Part shown: positions 34,285 to 42,716 of the stretch, in pieces
How positions within the stretch are numbered: position 1 is the first letter of the stretch
How the letters are laid out: every line of letters starts with the position of its first letter
Assembly (NCBI GenBank): GCA_016223165.1
Contig: JACRPO010000003.1
Coordinates: 484,646-548,645, forward strand
Length of the DNA: 64,000 nt
Direction: 5' to 3'
DNA from: Burkholderiales bacterium
GTDB taxonomy: Bacteria > Pseudomonadota > Gammaproteobacteria > Burkholderiales > Burkholderiaceae_C
Notes under the pieces: model-generated
Told to the model about the DNA's origin: nothing
The model's database searches: none
Seen by the model: only the letters and a program-made list of their open reading frames with translations
Program-made: the position numbers and the translations under genes

Positions 34285-35363
34285 CGCGCCCCATCCGGCA
34301 GACCTTCGGGCCGACCTTCGGGCCGACCTTCGGGCCGACTTTCGGGCCGCTCTTCGCGCAGACCTTCGGGCACCACGAGCCAACGCTGCGTGGGAAACAG
34401 GTTCCAGCCCCAGCGCTGCTGCGCATAGCCCCACAGCCCCTGCTTGAAGTAGAGGGTCACGACGATCGCCATCAGCCCCAGGCCCAGCAGATACCAGGTG
34501 CCGAAGTCGCTGAAGAGCTTGTTCAGCGAGAAGAAGATCAGCGCGCCGACCAGCGGCCCCTCGATGCGCCCGATGCCTCCGATGACGACCATGAAGATCG
34601 CGAAGGCCGTCCAATTGACGCTGAAGGCCGCGTCCGGGCTGATGCGCAGGTTGCCGACGAAGTAGAGCGCACCGGCCAGGCCGGCGCCGAAGGCGGCCAC
34701 GACATACACGGCGAGCTTCATCTTGCGCACGCCGATGCCCTGGCTCTCGGCCGCCACCTCGTTGTCGCGGATGGCCAGCAGCGCCAGCCCCTGCTTGCTG
34801 CGCAGGAAGAGGTAGACGAGCGCAATGCTGGCCACCACGCAGGCGAGCGCCATCCAGAAGGTCGTGCTCTCGCGCGTGGCCTTGCTGATGCCGCGCAGTG
34901 CCGTGAGGCTGGTGCCCGAACCGCCGCCGACGAAGCTCATGTTGGCGAAGCCGAGCCGGAAGACCTCCGCGATGACCCAGGTGCCGATGGCGAAATAGCC
35001 CCCCTGCAACCGGAAGGCGACCCAGCTCACCGGCAGCGCGGCCAGCGCCGTCGCGAGCGCCGCCAGCGGGATCGCGACGAAGGGGTTGAAGCCGGCGAAG
35101 TTGCCCAGCACCAGCATCACGTAGCCGCCGAAGCCGAAGAAGGCCTGCTGCCCGATCGACACCATGCCGCCATAACCGGCGAGCAGGTTCCACATCATCG
35201 CGAAGATGAAGTAGCAGGCGATCTCGACGAAGTCGCGCATCCAGCTCGACTCGGCCCACAGCGGCATGCTGGCGCCGACCGCCACGAGCGCGAGGCCGAC
35301 CCACAGCGCCGCCCGGCTGGCGCGCGTGCTGCGGATGACCTGGGCTGCGGCCATGCCGGTCAC
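34281..35363 (-). CDS. livM: Branched-chain-type ABC transporter permease LivM
   Basis: 360 residues starting at GTG 35363, whose first bases overlap the livH stop (GTGA). About ten hydrophobic helices and the loop GLALLAIRDNEVAAESQGIGVRKMKLAVYV, the coupling region that contacts the ATPase, identify LivM. The C-terminus ends in four-residue repeats (RPEGRPEGRPEG) caused by a 12-bp tandem repeat in the DNA, a tail not normal for the family. With LivH it should form the membrane channel of the importer described by its neighbours. Confidence 0.9.
   Translation of the reverse strand: MTGMAAAQVIRSTRASRAALWVGLALVAVGASMPLWAESSWMRDFVEIACYFIFAMMWNLLAGYGGMVSIGQQAFFGFGGYVMLVLGNFAGFNPFVAIPLAALATALAALPVSWVAFRLQGGYFAIGTWVIAEVFRLGFANMSFVGGGSGTSLTALRGISKATRESTTFWMALACVVASIALVYLFLRSKQGLALLAIRDNEVAAESQGIGVRKMKLAVYVVAAFGAGLAGALYFVGNLRISPDAAFSVNWTAFAIFMVVIGGIGRIEGPLVGALIFFSLNKLFSDFGTWYLLGLGLMAIVVTLYFKQGLWGYAQQRWGWNLFPTQRWLVVPEGLREERPESRPEGRPEGRPEGLPDGAR
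34301..34372. repeat. 12-bp tandem repeat at the 3' end of livM
   Basis: Six units of GACCTTCGGGCC; the first three are identical, the fourth has one change, and the fifth and sixth are degenerate. They encode the PEGR-type tail of LivM in frame. The same 12-mer with one base changed recurs at 38404-38427. Confidence 0.95.
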
Positions 35364-36241
35364 CCCAGCGTCTTCGGGAACAGGCCCTGCGGCCGCACCA
35401 CGAGCACCGCGAGGAAGACCCCGTGCCCGATCCAGATGCCCCAGCCCGGGTCGAGCCGGAAGCCGACCTGCTGCGCGAGCCCCAGCACCATCGCGCCGAC
35501 GAAGGTGCCCCAGAACGAGCCCATGCCGCCGATGATCACCGCCTCGAAGGCGAAGAGCAGCAAGAGCGGCCCGTCCGAGGGCGACACCGTCGTGCGCAGG
35601 CCCTGGAACAGGCCGGCCAGCGCGATGGGCATGAAGGCGATGGCCGTGGCGAGCGCGTAGACCTTCTTCGAGTCCAGGCCCATCAGCTCGGCGATCTCGC
35701 GGTCGTCGCTGACGGCGCGAAAGCTGCGGCCGAGTGCGCTGCGCGCAAAGAGAACCTGCAGGCCGCCCGTGCAGGCCACCGCCACCGCGAAGATGACCAG
35801 AGGCAGCACACCGATGGCCAGGCCTTCGCCGAGCGCCAGGCTTTGCGTATTGAGCCCGCCCGACTCGAGCGAGCGCGGATCGGCCGAGAACACCTCCAGC
35901 AGCGCGTTCTGGATCACGATCGAGAGGCCGAAGGTCACCACCAGCGAGGGCAGCGGGTCCTTGCCGAGCGTGCCGTTGAGCACGTGGCGCTGCACCGCAT
36001 AACCTGCCGCGAAGGCGGCCGGCAGCAGCAGCACCGCCACCAGCGCGGGCCCGGCAACGGGCGCGGAATCTGCCGCGGGCAGCACACCCGCCAGCGTGAT
36101 GGCGCCGAAGGCGGCGAGCACGATGAAGTCACCCTGCGCGGTGTTGGTCAGGCGCATGACGCCGAACATCAGCGAAAGGCCGAGCGCGAAGAGACAGTAC
36201 AGGCCACCGAGCAGCAGCCCCTGGATCAGCGTTTCGAGCAT
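35360..36241 (-). CDS. livH: Branched-chain-type ABC transporter permease LivH
   Basis: 293 residues from ATG 36241. Eight or so hydrophobic segments and LFARSALGRSFRAVSDDREIAELMGLDSKKVYALATAIAFM identify LivH; the EA-type coupling loop is present. It is the first permease gene and its stop overlaps the livM start. The gap to livF, which lies upstream on the same strand, holds a long imperfect inverted repeat. Confidence 0.9.
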   Translation of the reverse strand: MLETLIQGLLLGGLYCLFALGLSLMFGVMRLTNTAQGDFIVLAAFGAITLAGVLPAADSAPVAGPALVAVLLLPAAFAAGYAVQRHVLNGTLGKDPLPSLVVTFGLSIVIQNALLEVFSADPRSLESGGLNTQSLALGEGLAIGVLPLVIFAVAVACTGGLQVLFARSALGRSFRAVSDDREIAELMGLDSKKVYALATAIAFMPIALAGLFQGLRTTVSPSDGPLLLLFAFEAVIIGGMGSFWGTFVGAMVLGLAQQVGFRLDPGWGIWIGHGVFLAVLVVRPQGLFPKTLG

Positions 36242-36293
36242 GGTGCGTTCGTGCCCTGTCGTCCCGTCGTGCTGCTTGCCTGCTCGCCTGCTC

Positions 36294-36454
36294 AGAGGCT
36301 GAGAGTTTTTCGAGCGTGCCCGAGCAGCGCGCCAGAAGGTGTCCGATCTAGGCGCAAATGCGAGCCATAGCGTGGGCTATGGCGAGCATTTGCAACGACG
36401 AGCGGGCGCCTTCTGGAGTGATGAGCGGGCATGATCGAAAGACTCTCAGCCTCT
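36294..36454. repeat. 161-bp imperfect inverted repeat between livF and livH
   Basis: The two arms are each about 75 bp. AGAGGCTGAGAG at 36294-36305 pairs exactly with CTCTCAGCCTCT at 36443-36454; further inside are TTTCGA, TGCCCG, CCAGAAGG and GCAAATGC blocks, each matched by its complement in the other arm. The centre CCATAG/CTATGG closes the hairpin. The right arm reaches the livF stop codon. It could fold in the mRNA and separate livF from livH expression, or be a REP/MITE-like element. Confidence 0.85.
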
Positions 36455-37158
36455 CAGACGCCGAAATACGCGGCGCTGATCTGCTCGCGCGTGAGCGCCG
36501 CGCTTGCCCCGGCGAGCGCCACGCGGCCTTCCTGGAAGCAGTAGACGCGCCGCGACACGCGCTGCGCCATGCTCACGTCCTGCTCGACGATGACGACGCT
36601 CATGCCCTCGGCGGTGATGGCCGGCATCGCGTCGTAGATCTCCTTGATCACGATCGGCGCCAGCCCGAGCGAGAGCTCGTCGCACAGCAGCACGGTGGGG
36701 TTGCTCATGAGCGCGCGGCCGATCGCCACCATCTGCTGCTGCCCGCCCGACAGCGCCGTGCCCGGGATGCGCTTCTTCTCCTCGAGGATCGGGAACATGC
36801 GGTACAGCCGCGGCAGGTCCCACGGCCCCTTGCGACCGGCATGCGCGCCCATGCGCAGGTTCTCCTCGACGTTGAGGCTCGGGAACAGCCGCCGGCCTTC
36901 CGGCACCATGGCCAGGCCCAGGCGCACGATCTGCCCCGGCGGCAGGCCGCCGATGGGGCGGCCGTCGAAGCGCACGGCCTCGCTCTTCACCTTGACGAGC
37001 CCGGTGAGCGACTTGAGAAACGTGCTCTTGCCGGCGCCGTTGGCGCCGATGATGGCCACCAGCTCGCCGGCATCGAGCCTGAAGTCGATGCCGAAGAGCG
37101 CCTGCGCGTCGCCATAGAAGGCGGTCAGGCCTGCGGTCTCGACGAGCGCTGCGGCCAT
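36454..37158 (-). CDS. livF: Branched-chain-type ABC transporter ATPase LivF
   Basis: 234 residues from ATG 37158; the frame is open upstream through livG, but the family start (ALVETAGLTAFYGDAQALFGIDF) is here. Walker A is GANGAGKST, the signature ALSGGQQQMVAIGRALM and Walker B LLCDELSLGLAP. The Q-loop VPEGRRLFPSLNVEENL is the LivF hallmark. It starts 5 bp after the livG stop. Confidence 0.92.
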   Translation of the reverse strand: MAAALVETAGLTAFYGDAQALFGIDFRLDAGELVAIIGANGAGKSTFLKSLTGLVKVKSEAVRFDGRPIGGLPPGQIVRLGLAMVPEGRRLFPSLNVEENLRMGAHAGRKGPWDLPRLYRMFPILEEKKRIPGTALSGGQQQMVAIGRALMSNPTVLLCDELSLGLAPIVIKEIYDAMPAITAEGMSVVIVEQDVSMAQRVSRRVYCFQEGRVALAGASAALTREQISAAYFGV

Positions 37159-37163
37159 CAGGC

Positions 37164-37883
37164 TCAGGCCTCCATGCCCATGTACACCCGCTTCACCTCG
37201 GGGTCGTCCATCACCGCGCGCGGTTCGCCTTCGGCCAGCAGGCAACCGAAGTTGATGACGAAGAGCCGGTCGGCGATGGCCAGCAGCGCGTGCACCACAT
37301 GCTCGATCCAGATCATCGTCATGCCCAGCGCCTTGATGCGCTTCAGCTCGTCGACGAGAACGCGCGCCTCGTGCTCCGTCAGGCCGCCGGCGATCTCGTC
37401 GAGCAGCAGCAGCTTCGGCCGTGTGGCCAGCGCCCGCGCCAGCTCCAGCCGCTTGCGGTCGAGCAGCGTCAAGCCGCCCGCGGGCCGGTTGGCATGCGGC
37501 ACGAGGCCGGTCTTTTCCAGCACCTCGAGCGCCGTCTCCCAGGCCTCGGCCTCGCGCTGCCCGCCGCCGAAGCAGGCTGCGGTGACGAGGTTCTCGAAGA
37601 CCGTCATGTGGCCGAAGGGCTGCGGCACCTGGTAGCTGCGCCCGATGCCGGCGCGGCAGCGCCGGTGCGGCGGCAGCAGGGTCACGTCCTGCCCCTCGTA
37701 TTCGACGCGGCCGGCATCGACGCTCGTGTCGCCGCTGATGAGATTGAACAGTGTCGTCTTGCCGGCGCCATTGGGGCCGAGGATGCCCAGCGTCTCGCCC
37801 TGCTGCACCGCGAGCGTGATGCGGTCGGTGACCTTCACCGCGCCGTAGCTCTTGCTCACGTCGTGCAGGGCGAGCAGGTTCAC
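37164..37883 (-). CDS. livG: Branched-chain-type ABC transporter ATPase LivG
   Basis: 239 residues from GTG 37883, whose first bases overlap the stop of the NAD(P)-binding protein gene (GTGA). Walker A is GPNGAGKTT, the Q-loop GIGRSYQVPQPFGHMTVFENL, and the ATPase signature is LTLLDRKRLELARALA, which carries LLDRK in place of the usual LSGGQ motif. Walker B is LLLLDEIAGGL. The altered signature loop is seen in some Liv-type ATPases. It should pair with LivF. Confidence 0.9.
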   Translation of the reverse strand: MNLLALHDVSKSYGAVKVTDRITLAVQQGETLGILGPNGAGKTTLFNLISGDTSVDAGRVEYEGQDVTLLPPHRRCRAGIGRSYQVPQPFGHMTVFENLVTAACFGGGQREAEAWETALEVLEKTGLVPHANRPAGGLTLLDRKRLELARALATRPKLLLLDEIAGGLTEHEARVLVDELKRIKALGMTMIWIEHVVHALLAIADRLFVINFGCLLAEGEPRAVMDDPEVKRVYMGMEA

Positions 37884-38629
37884 GGTGCGCTCGATTTCTT
37901 GCTCGTGCCCGTGCCCGTGCTCGTGCCTGTGCCTGTGCCTGCGCGGAAGCTCACGATACCCACGCGCTTGCCGTACGACGCGCGCTCGGCGAGCAGGTCG
38001 CACATCACGCGCGCCAGGTCGGCATAGCCGGTCTCGCCGCTGCCGGCCGGCAGGTCTTCGTAGAGCCACTGCACCGATCCGGCCGATGCCGTCGATCCGG
38101 CCGCGCTGGCCGGGATGTCGCCCACCAGGGTGAGCGGGCACATCAGGGTCCAGTCCAGCCCGCTCGCGCGCAGCGTCTCGAAGTTGCGCACATGCTCGGC
38201 GGCGACATGGCGATACACCTCGGCCTGGCCATGCTGGCTGCGATAGCCGCCCTCGGGGTGGTCCAGGGCGCCGGCCGAGGCGACGGCGACGATGCGCCGC
38301 ACGCCGTGCCGTTGCATGCCGGCGACGATGGCCCGCACGCTGTCGGAGAAGTCCGTGGCCGGCACGGTGATGTCGTGCATGCCGAGCGTGCAGATCACGG
38401 CGCCGACTTTCGTGCCGACCTTCGTGCCGGGGCCCCCGCCGGGGGCCACGAGCACCTCGTCGATGGCCGCGCTGTCGCGCGAGTCGCCGACCACGACCTT
38501 GAGCGCATCGCCGTCGGCCAGTTTCCCGGCGCTGCGAACGAGCGCGCGCACCGGCCAGCCGCGCCGGCGCGCCTGCTCGAGGACGAGCGAACCCGTGCGC
38601 CCGCCGGCGCCGATCAATGCCACTGCCAT
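37880..38629 (-). CDS. NAD(P)-binding protein, NmrA/BVR-B-like atypical SDR
   Basis: 249 residues from ATG 38629. The N-terminal dinucleotide-binding motif is IGAGGRTGSLVLEQARRRGWPVRALVRS, followed by VVVGDSRDSAAIDEVL, VICTLGMHD and IVAVASAGAL. The YxxxK-type catalytic site of classical SDRs is not obvious, so it belongs with atypical SDRs (flavin reductase or quinone reductase-like). A quinone reductase activity would fit a hydroquinone pathway, by keeping benzoquinone reduced, but this is inference. Two parts are shaped by tandem repeats: GTKVGTKVG in the middle and a Gly/Thr-repeat C-terminal tail. Confidence 0.75.
   Translation of the reverse strand: MAVALIGAGGRTGSLVLEQARRRGWPVRALVRSAGKLADGDALKVVVGDSRDSAAIDEVLVAPGGGPGTKVGTKVGAVICTLGMHDITVPATDFSDSVRAIVAGMQRHGVRRIVAVASAGALDHPEGGYRSQHGQAEVYRHVAAEHVRNFETLRASGLDWTLMCPLTLVGDIPASAAGSTASAGSVQWLYEDLPAGSGETGYADLARVMCDLLAERASYGKRVGIVSFRAGTGTGTSTGTGTSKKSSAP
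37901..37943. repeat. 6-bp tandem repeat at the 3' end of the NAD(P)-binding protein gene
   Basis: Units of GTGCCC/GTGCCT are repeated about six times and encode a Gly-Thr repeat tail just before the livG start. The tail is unlikely to be part of the enzyme fold. Confidence 0.85.
38404..38427. repeat. Two units of a 12-bp tandem repeat in the NAD(P)-binding protein gene
   Basis: GACTTTCGTGCC and GACCTTCGTGCC lie head to tail and encode GTKVGTKV. The unit equals the livM tail repeat except for one base (T for G), which is unexpected for unrelated proteins. Confidence 0.85.
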
Positions 38630-38691
38630 GGGAGGACTCCGTCGGGGCCGGCGCGGTTGCCCGGCCGGCCAGGGTTGCGATCAGCCGATAT

Positions 38692-39957
38692 TTACATCAG
38701 CTTGATCGCACCGGCGACGGGAATGTTCCTTGCCGCTTCGTTGTTGACGATGACGAGCTCGACCTTGTTCTTCGCGCCCGCGCTGCTCTTGACCCATTGG
38801 CCGAGCACGAGCGGCGTCTTGCTGACGTTCTTCATCGGGCCGCCGCCACCCCACTTGACCGGCCCGACAACCGTGGCGAGGTTCGTCGCCGCCACCGCGT
38901 CGCGCACATCGGCGGCCTTCGTCGACTTGGCGCGCTTCAGCGCATCGGCGGCCACCTCGAACAGCGCATGCGCGAAGCCGATCGGCTGCGTCCACTGCTT
39001 CTTCGCGCTGCCTTCATAGGCATCGGCCAGGGCCTTGGCGGTCTGCTTGGTGAGCGACGACGTGAAGGGGTGCGAAGGGCTCCACCACACCTCGGTCGTC
39101 AGGCCGTAGCCCAGTTCCCCGAGCGCCTCGATGGCGCCGGGGAAGAGCAGCGCCTTGCCCAGCGTCACCACCTTGGGCTTGAAGCCCTGTTGCCGGGCCT
39201 GCGTGAGGAAGGTCTTGGCATCGGGCGGGATGACGACGCCGGTGACGATCTCGACGCCGTCCTTCTTGAAGGCCGCGATCTGCGCGCTGAAATCCTGCGT
39301 GCCGTTCTGGAAGCGGCCGGGGTCGGTGAGCGTGTAGCCCATCGCCGCCAGCGGCTTCGGGAAGCCGAGCTCCTTGTCGCCCCAGGCATTGCCGTCGCCG
39401 TCGTTGGGGAACAGGCCGCCGACCTTCTTGTTCGTTGCCACGCTCTTCCAGGCGTTGGTGAAGTTCGCGATCACGTCTTCGAGGCCCCAGAACATGTGAT
39501 AGGTCCAGTTGAAGCCCTTGGCCGGGTCGCCCTTGCGGCCGAAGAACCAGGGCTGCCAGGGCACGACGCTGCTCACGCAAGGCACTTCGTTCAGCTCGCA
39601 GGCATCGCTCACCGGGTTGGCCGTTTCCGGCGTGCCGGCGGTGAGCATCAGCGTCACCTTGTCCTTCAAGATGAGGTCGTTGGCGACCTCGCCGGCGCGG
39701 TTGGGGTTGCTCTGGCTGTCCTTGAGGATGATGGTGACGGCGTGCTTCTTGCCACCGATGACGATGCCGTCTTTGAAGGCGGCTTTCATCTGCTCGATGA
39801 CCCAGCGGTCGGCTTCACCGAAGGGTGCGAGCGGGCCGGTCTGCGGCGAGACGTAGCCGATCTTGACGGTGTCGCTTTGAGCGAAGGCGTGCGGCACGGC
39901 GACCGCGCCGGCGACGGCGGCACTGCCTTGCACGAAGGTGCGGCGGTTGATGCTCAT
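38692..39957 (-). CDS. Periplasmic substrate-binding protein of a Liv-type ABC transporter
   Basis: 421 residues from ATG 39957 with GAGGAGAC upstream. The signal peptide begins with a twin-arginine-like motif (INRRTFVQGSAAVAGAVAV, cleavage after AFA). The mature part is a type I periplasmic binding protein (VKIGYVSPQTGPLAPFGEADRW, LILKDKVTLMLTAGTPETANPVSDACELNEVP). This larger, aromatic-associated branch of the family often binds aromatic acids or phenolics rather than Leu/Ile/Val; the gene order supports an aromatic ligand here, but the ligand is not shown by the sequence. Confidence 0.85.
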   Translation of the reverse strand: MSINRRTFVQGSAAVAGAVAVPHAFAQSDTVKIGYVSPQTGPLAPFGEADRWVIEQMKAAFKDGIVIGGKKHAVTIILKDSQSNPNRAGEVANDLILKDKVTLMLTAGTPETANPVSDACELNEVPCVSSVVPWQPWFFGRKGDPAKGFNWTYHMFWGLEDVIANFTNAWKSVATNKKVGGLFPNDGDGNAWGDKELGFPKPLAAMGYTLTDPGRFQNGTQDFSAQIAAFKKDGVEIVTGVVIPPDAKTFLTQARQQGFKPKVVTLGKALLFPGAIEALGELGYGLTTEVWWSPSHPFTSSLTKQTAKALADAYEGSAKKQWTQPIGFAHALFEVAADALKRAKSTKAADVRDAVAATNLATVVGPVKWGGGGPMKNVSKTPLVLGQWVKSSAGAKNKVELVIVNNEAARNIPVAGAIKLM

Positions 39958-40010
39958 CGAGATGTCTCCTCGTGGGTGAGTTGTGGGGTCGGACTTGCTC
40001 AGGCCTGTGC

Positions 40011-41114
40011 TCAGGACTGCGGCGGCTCGCCGTCGAACGCGCGTTGCAGCATGGCCCGCAGCGCCGCGCGTTCCAGCGGTCGCGGGTTCGGGTAAGGGTT
40101 CTGCACGGCGAGGTCGGCCACGCGGTCCAGGCCGGCAGCCGGCATGCCGATGGCCTGCAGCGACGTGGGCGCACCCATGCGCTTCGCGAGCTCGAAGAGG
40201 CGCTGCGGCGCATCGGCGGCACCGGGCGCGGCGCCTGATGTGCCCGGCGCGGCTTCGGATGCGCGCAAGGCGCGGGCGATGCGCGCCATCGCCTCGGGCG
40301 CCTGCGGCGCGTTGTAGGCCAGCGCATGCGGTAGCACCACGGTGTGCGTCTCGGCATGCGGCAGGTTGAAGCTGCCGCCCAGCGTATGGCACAGCTTGTG
40401 GTGCAGGCCCATGGCGACGCTGCCGAGCACGGTGCCGCACAGCCAGGCGCCGTAGAGCGCATCACTGCGCGCATCGATATTCTGGGTGTCGAACATGAGC
40501 GGCGCCATCGCCGCGGCACTGGCCCGAATGCCTTCTTCGGCCATCAGGCCGATGATCGGATTGCCGTCGTGCGCATACAGGCCCTCGGCGGCATGGGCAA
40601 TGGCGTTGAGCGCGCTCGTGATCGTCATCGAAAGCGGCAGCGTCCGCGTCAGCTCGGGGTCGTAGATGACCGTGCGCGGCAGCACCTTGGCATCGCGCCC
40701 GGTCTTCTTCACGCCGGCCTCGGTGATGCCGTAGATCGACGTCATCTCGCTGCCGGCGTAGGTGGTGGGGATGGCGAGGATGGGCAGGCCACTCTCCAGC
40801 GCGATGGCCTTGCCGAGGCCCGTGGTCGAGCCGCCGCCGATGGCCACGGCGCAGTCGGCGCCGAGGCGGCGCGCTTCCTCGCGCGCCTCGCGCGCCGTCT
40901 CGATCGGCACATGCATCACGGCCTTGGCGAAGAGGCCCGCGGCGCGATCGCCCAGCAGATCGGCCACCTGCTGCGCGCTCGCCGCCTGCTCGGGCGTGCA
41001 CAGCACGAGCGCGCGCCGGGCGCCCAGCCGCTCGATCTCACGGGGCAATTCGGCCAGCGCGCCGGCACCGAAGACCACGCGCGCCGGGTTGGCCTGGTAG
41101 GTGAAGGTTTTCAT
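40011..41114 (-). CDS. pnpF: Maleylacetate reductase (iron-containing alcohol dehydrogenase fold)
   Basis: 367 residues. The start FTYQANPARVVFGAGALAELPREIERLG and the segments AIGGGSTTGLGKAIAL, IPTTYAGSEMTSIYGITEAGVKKTGRDAKVLPRTVIYDPELT are the marks of maleylacetate reductases (MacA, TfdF, PnpF). GLHHKLCHTLGG and NLPHAETHTVVLPHAL carry the His residues of the fold. The enzyme reduces maleylacetate to 3-oxoadipate with NAD(P)H. An Ala/Pro/Gly-rich insert of about 15 residues lies near position 295. Genes on either side encode the preceding dehydrogenase and the ABC importer. Confidence 0.9.
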   Translation of the reverse strand: MKTFTYQANPARVVFGAGALAELPREIERLGARRALVLCTPEQAASAQQVADLLGDRAAGLFAKAVMHVPIETAREAREEARRLGADCAVAIGGGSTTGLGKAIALESGLPILAIPTTYAGSEMTSIYGITEAGVKKTGRDAKVLPRTVIYDPELTRTLPLSMTITSALNAIAHAAEGLYAHDGNPIIGLMAEEGIRASAAAMAPLMFDTQNIDARSDALYGAWLCGTVLGSVAMGLHHKLCHTLGGSFNLPHAETHTVVLPHALAYNAPQAPEAMARIARALRASEAAPGTSGAAPGAADAPQRLFELAKRMGAPTSLQAIGMPAAGLDRVADLAVQNPYPNPRPLERAALRAMLQRAFDGEPPQS

Positions 41115-41188
41115 GCGCGCGATTGCATCAAGTCAGCGGCGGTGCGGATAGCTTGCGGCTGAAGAAATGTTTTCCGGCGAACTGCAAC

Positions 41189-42715
41189 TCAACGCGAGTA
41201 CCAAGGGGGAATCTGCGCGTCGACATTGACCCACACGCTCTTGACCTGCGTGTACTCGCGCATCGCATCGAAGCCCATCTCGCGGCCATAGCCGCTCTGG
41301 CCCACGCCACCGAAGGGCGAGCCAGGGTTGACGCGCTTGTAGCTGTTGATCCACACCATGCCGGCGTGCAGCTCGCGCGCCATGCGATGCGCACGCTGCA
41401 CATTGCTCGTCCACAGGCCCGAGCCGAGGCCGTAGTCGGTGCCGTTGGCGATGGCCAGCGCCTCGGCATCGTCCTTGAAGGTGAGCACCGTGACGAAGGG
41501 GCCGAAGACCTCTTCCTGCGCGACGCGATCCTTGAAGCTCTTCGCCCTGACGATGGTGGGCTCGACATAGCAGCCCCGGGCCAGCTCGGCCGCGGCCGGC
41601 GCCTTGCCCCCGGCAATGATCTCGCCGCCTTGTTCGCGCGCCACGCCCACGTAGCCGAGCACCCGGTCGCGGTGCAGCGCGCTCGTGAGCGGCCCCATCT
41701 CGGTGGCGGCGTCGAGCGGGTGGCCGAGGCGGATGCTCTTCGCGAGCGCCGCAAACTTCTCGAGAAATTCATCGGCGATGCGCTCGTGCAGCATCAGCCG
41801 GCTGCCGGCGATGCAGGCTTGGCCCTGGTTGTGGAAGATGGCCCAGGCGCTGCCGTTGATGGCGGCCGTCAGATTCGCATCGTCGAAGACGATATTGGCG
41901 CCCTTGCCACCGAGCTCGAGCTGCACCTTCTTGAGGTTGCCGGCGCTCGCGGCCACGATGCGCCGGCCGGTCGCCGTGCTGCCGGTGAAGGCCACCTTGG
42001 CGATGCCCGCATGCTCGGCGATGTGCTGGCCCGCCACCGCACCCAGCCCCGGCACGACATTGACGACGCCCGCGGGCATGCCGGCCTCGGCCATCAGCTC
42101 GGCGATCTTCAGTGAAGTGAGCGGCGTGATCTCGGCCGGCTTCATGACGACGGTATTGCCCGCCGCCAGCGCCGGCGCCATCTTCCAGCTCGTGAACATG
42201 AGCGGGAAATTCCACGGCACCACCTGCCCCACCACGCCGACGGGTTCCCGCAGCGTGTAGTTCAGGAAACCGGCTTCGACGGGGATCGTCTCGCCCTGGA
42301 ACTTGTCGGCCATGCCGCCAAAGTAGCGGAAGCAGGCCGCGGTGCGCGGCACGTCGAGTGCGCGGCTGTCCTTCAGCGGGTGGCCGGTGTCGAGCGACTC
42401 CAGGCGCGCGAGCTCCTCCGCATTCGCCTCGATCAGGTCGGCGAGCTTGAGCAGGATGCGCCCGCGGTCGGCAGCGGCAAGGCGCGCCCACTTCGGAAAC
42501 GCGCGCGTGGCCGCCGCGACGGCGCGGTCCACGTCCTCGCGGCCGGCCAGCGCCACCTCGGCGATGGTGCTGTTGTCGTGCGGGTTGAGCGTGGCCAGCG
42601 TCTCGCCGTTGGCCGCGTCGACGAATTGGCCGTCGATGAAAAGCTGGTGGCGGATCGGCGAGCGCAGGCCCGCCGCGGCCTCGATGTCCGCGAGCTTCAT
42701 GGGGTGCTGCGCCAC
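41189..42715 (-). CDS. pnpE: 4-hydroxymuconic semialdehyde dehydrogenase (aldehyde dehydrogenase family)
   Basis: 508 residues from GTG 42715; ATG at 42700 is an equally possible start. All aldehyde dehydrogenase marks are present: VVPWNFPLM, FTGSTATGRRI, the general base in LELGGKG and the nucleophile Cys301 in GQACIAGS. In the hydroquinone pathway the ring-cleavage product 4-hydroxymuconic semialdehyde is oxidised to maleylacetate by such an enzyme. The stop of the dioxygenase large subunit lies two bases from this start, and the maleylacetate reductase follows, which supports the assignment over a general aldehyde dehydrogenase. Confidence 0.85.
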   Translation of the reverse strand: MAQHPMKLADIEAAAGLRSPIRHQLFIDGQFVDAANGETLATLNPHDNSTIAEVALAGREDVDRAVAAATRAFPKWARLAAADRGRILLKLADLIEANAEELARLESLDTGHPLKDSRALDVPRTAACFRYFGGMADKFQGETIPVEAGFLNYTLREPVGVVGQVVPWNFPLMFTSWKMAPALAAGNTVVMKPAEITPLTSLKIAELMAEAGMPAGVVNVVPGLGAVAGQHIAEHAGIAKVAFTGSTATGRRIVAASAGNLKKVQLELGGKGANIVFDDANLTAAINGSAWAIFHNQGQACIAGSRLMLHERIADEFLEKFAALAKSIRLGHPLDAATEMGPLTSALHRDRVLGYVGVAREQGGEIIAGGKAPAAAELARGCYVEPTIVRAKSFKDRVAQEEVFGPFVTVLTFKDDAEALAIANGTDYGLGSGLWTSNVQRAHRMARELHAGMVWINSYKRVNPGSPFGGVGQSGYGREMGFDAMREYTQVKSVWVNVDAQIPPWYSR

Positions 42716-42716
42716 G

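Noticed and set aside
36294..36454. Reading the long inverted repeat as a simple terminator of livF
   Set aside because: It is far longer than an intrinsic terminator, has many mismatches, is in the middle of an operon and has no T-run behind the stem in the reading direction of the operon.
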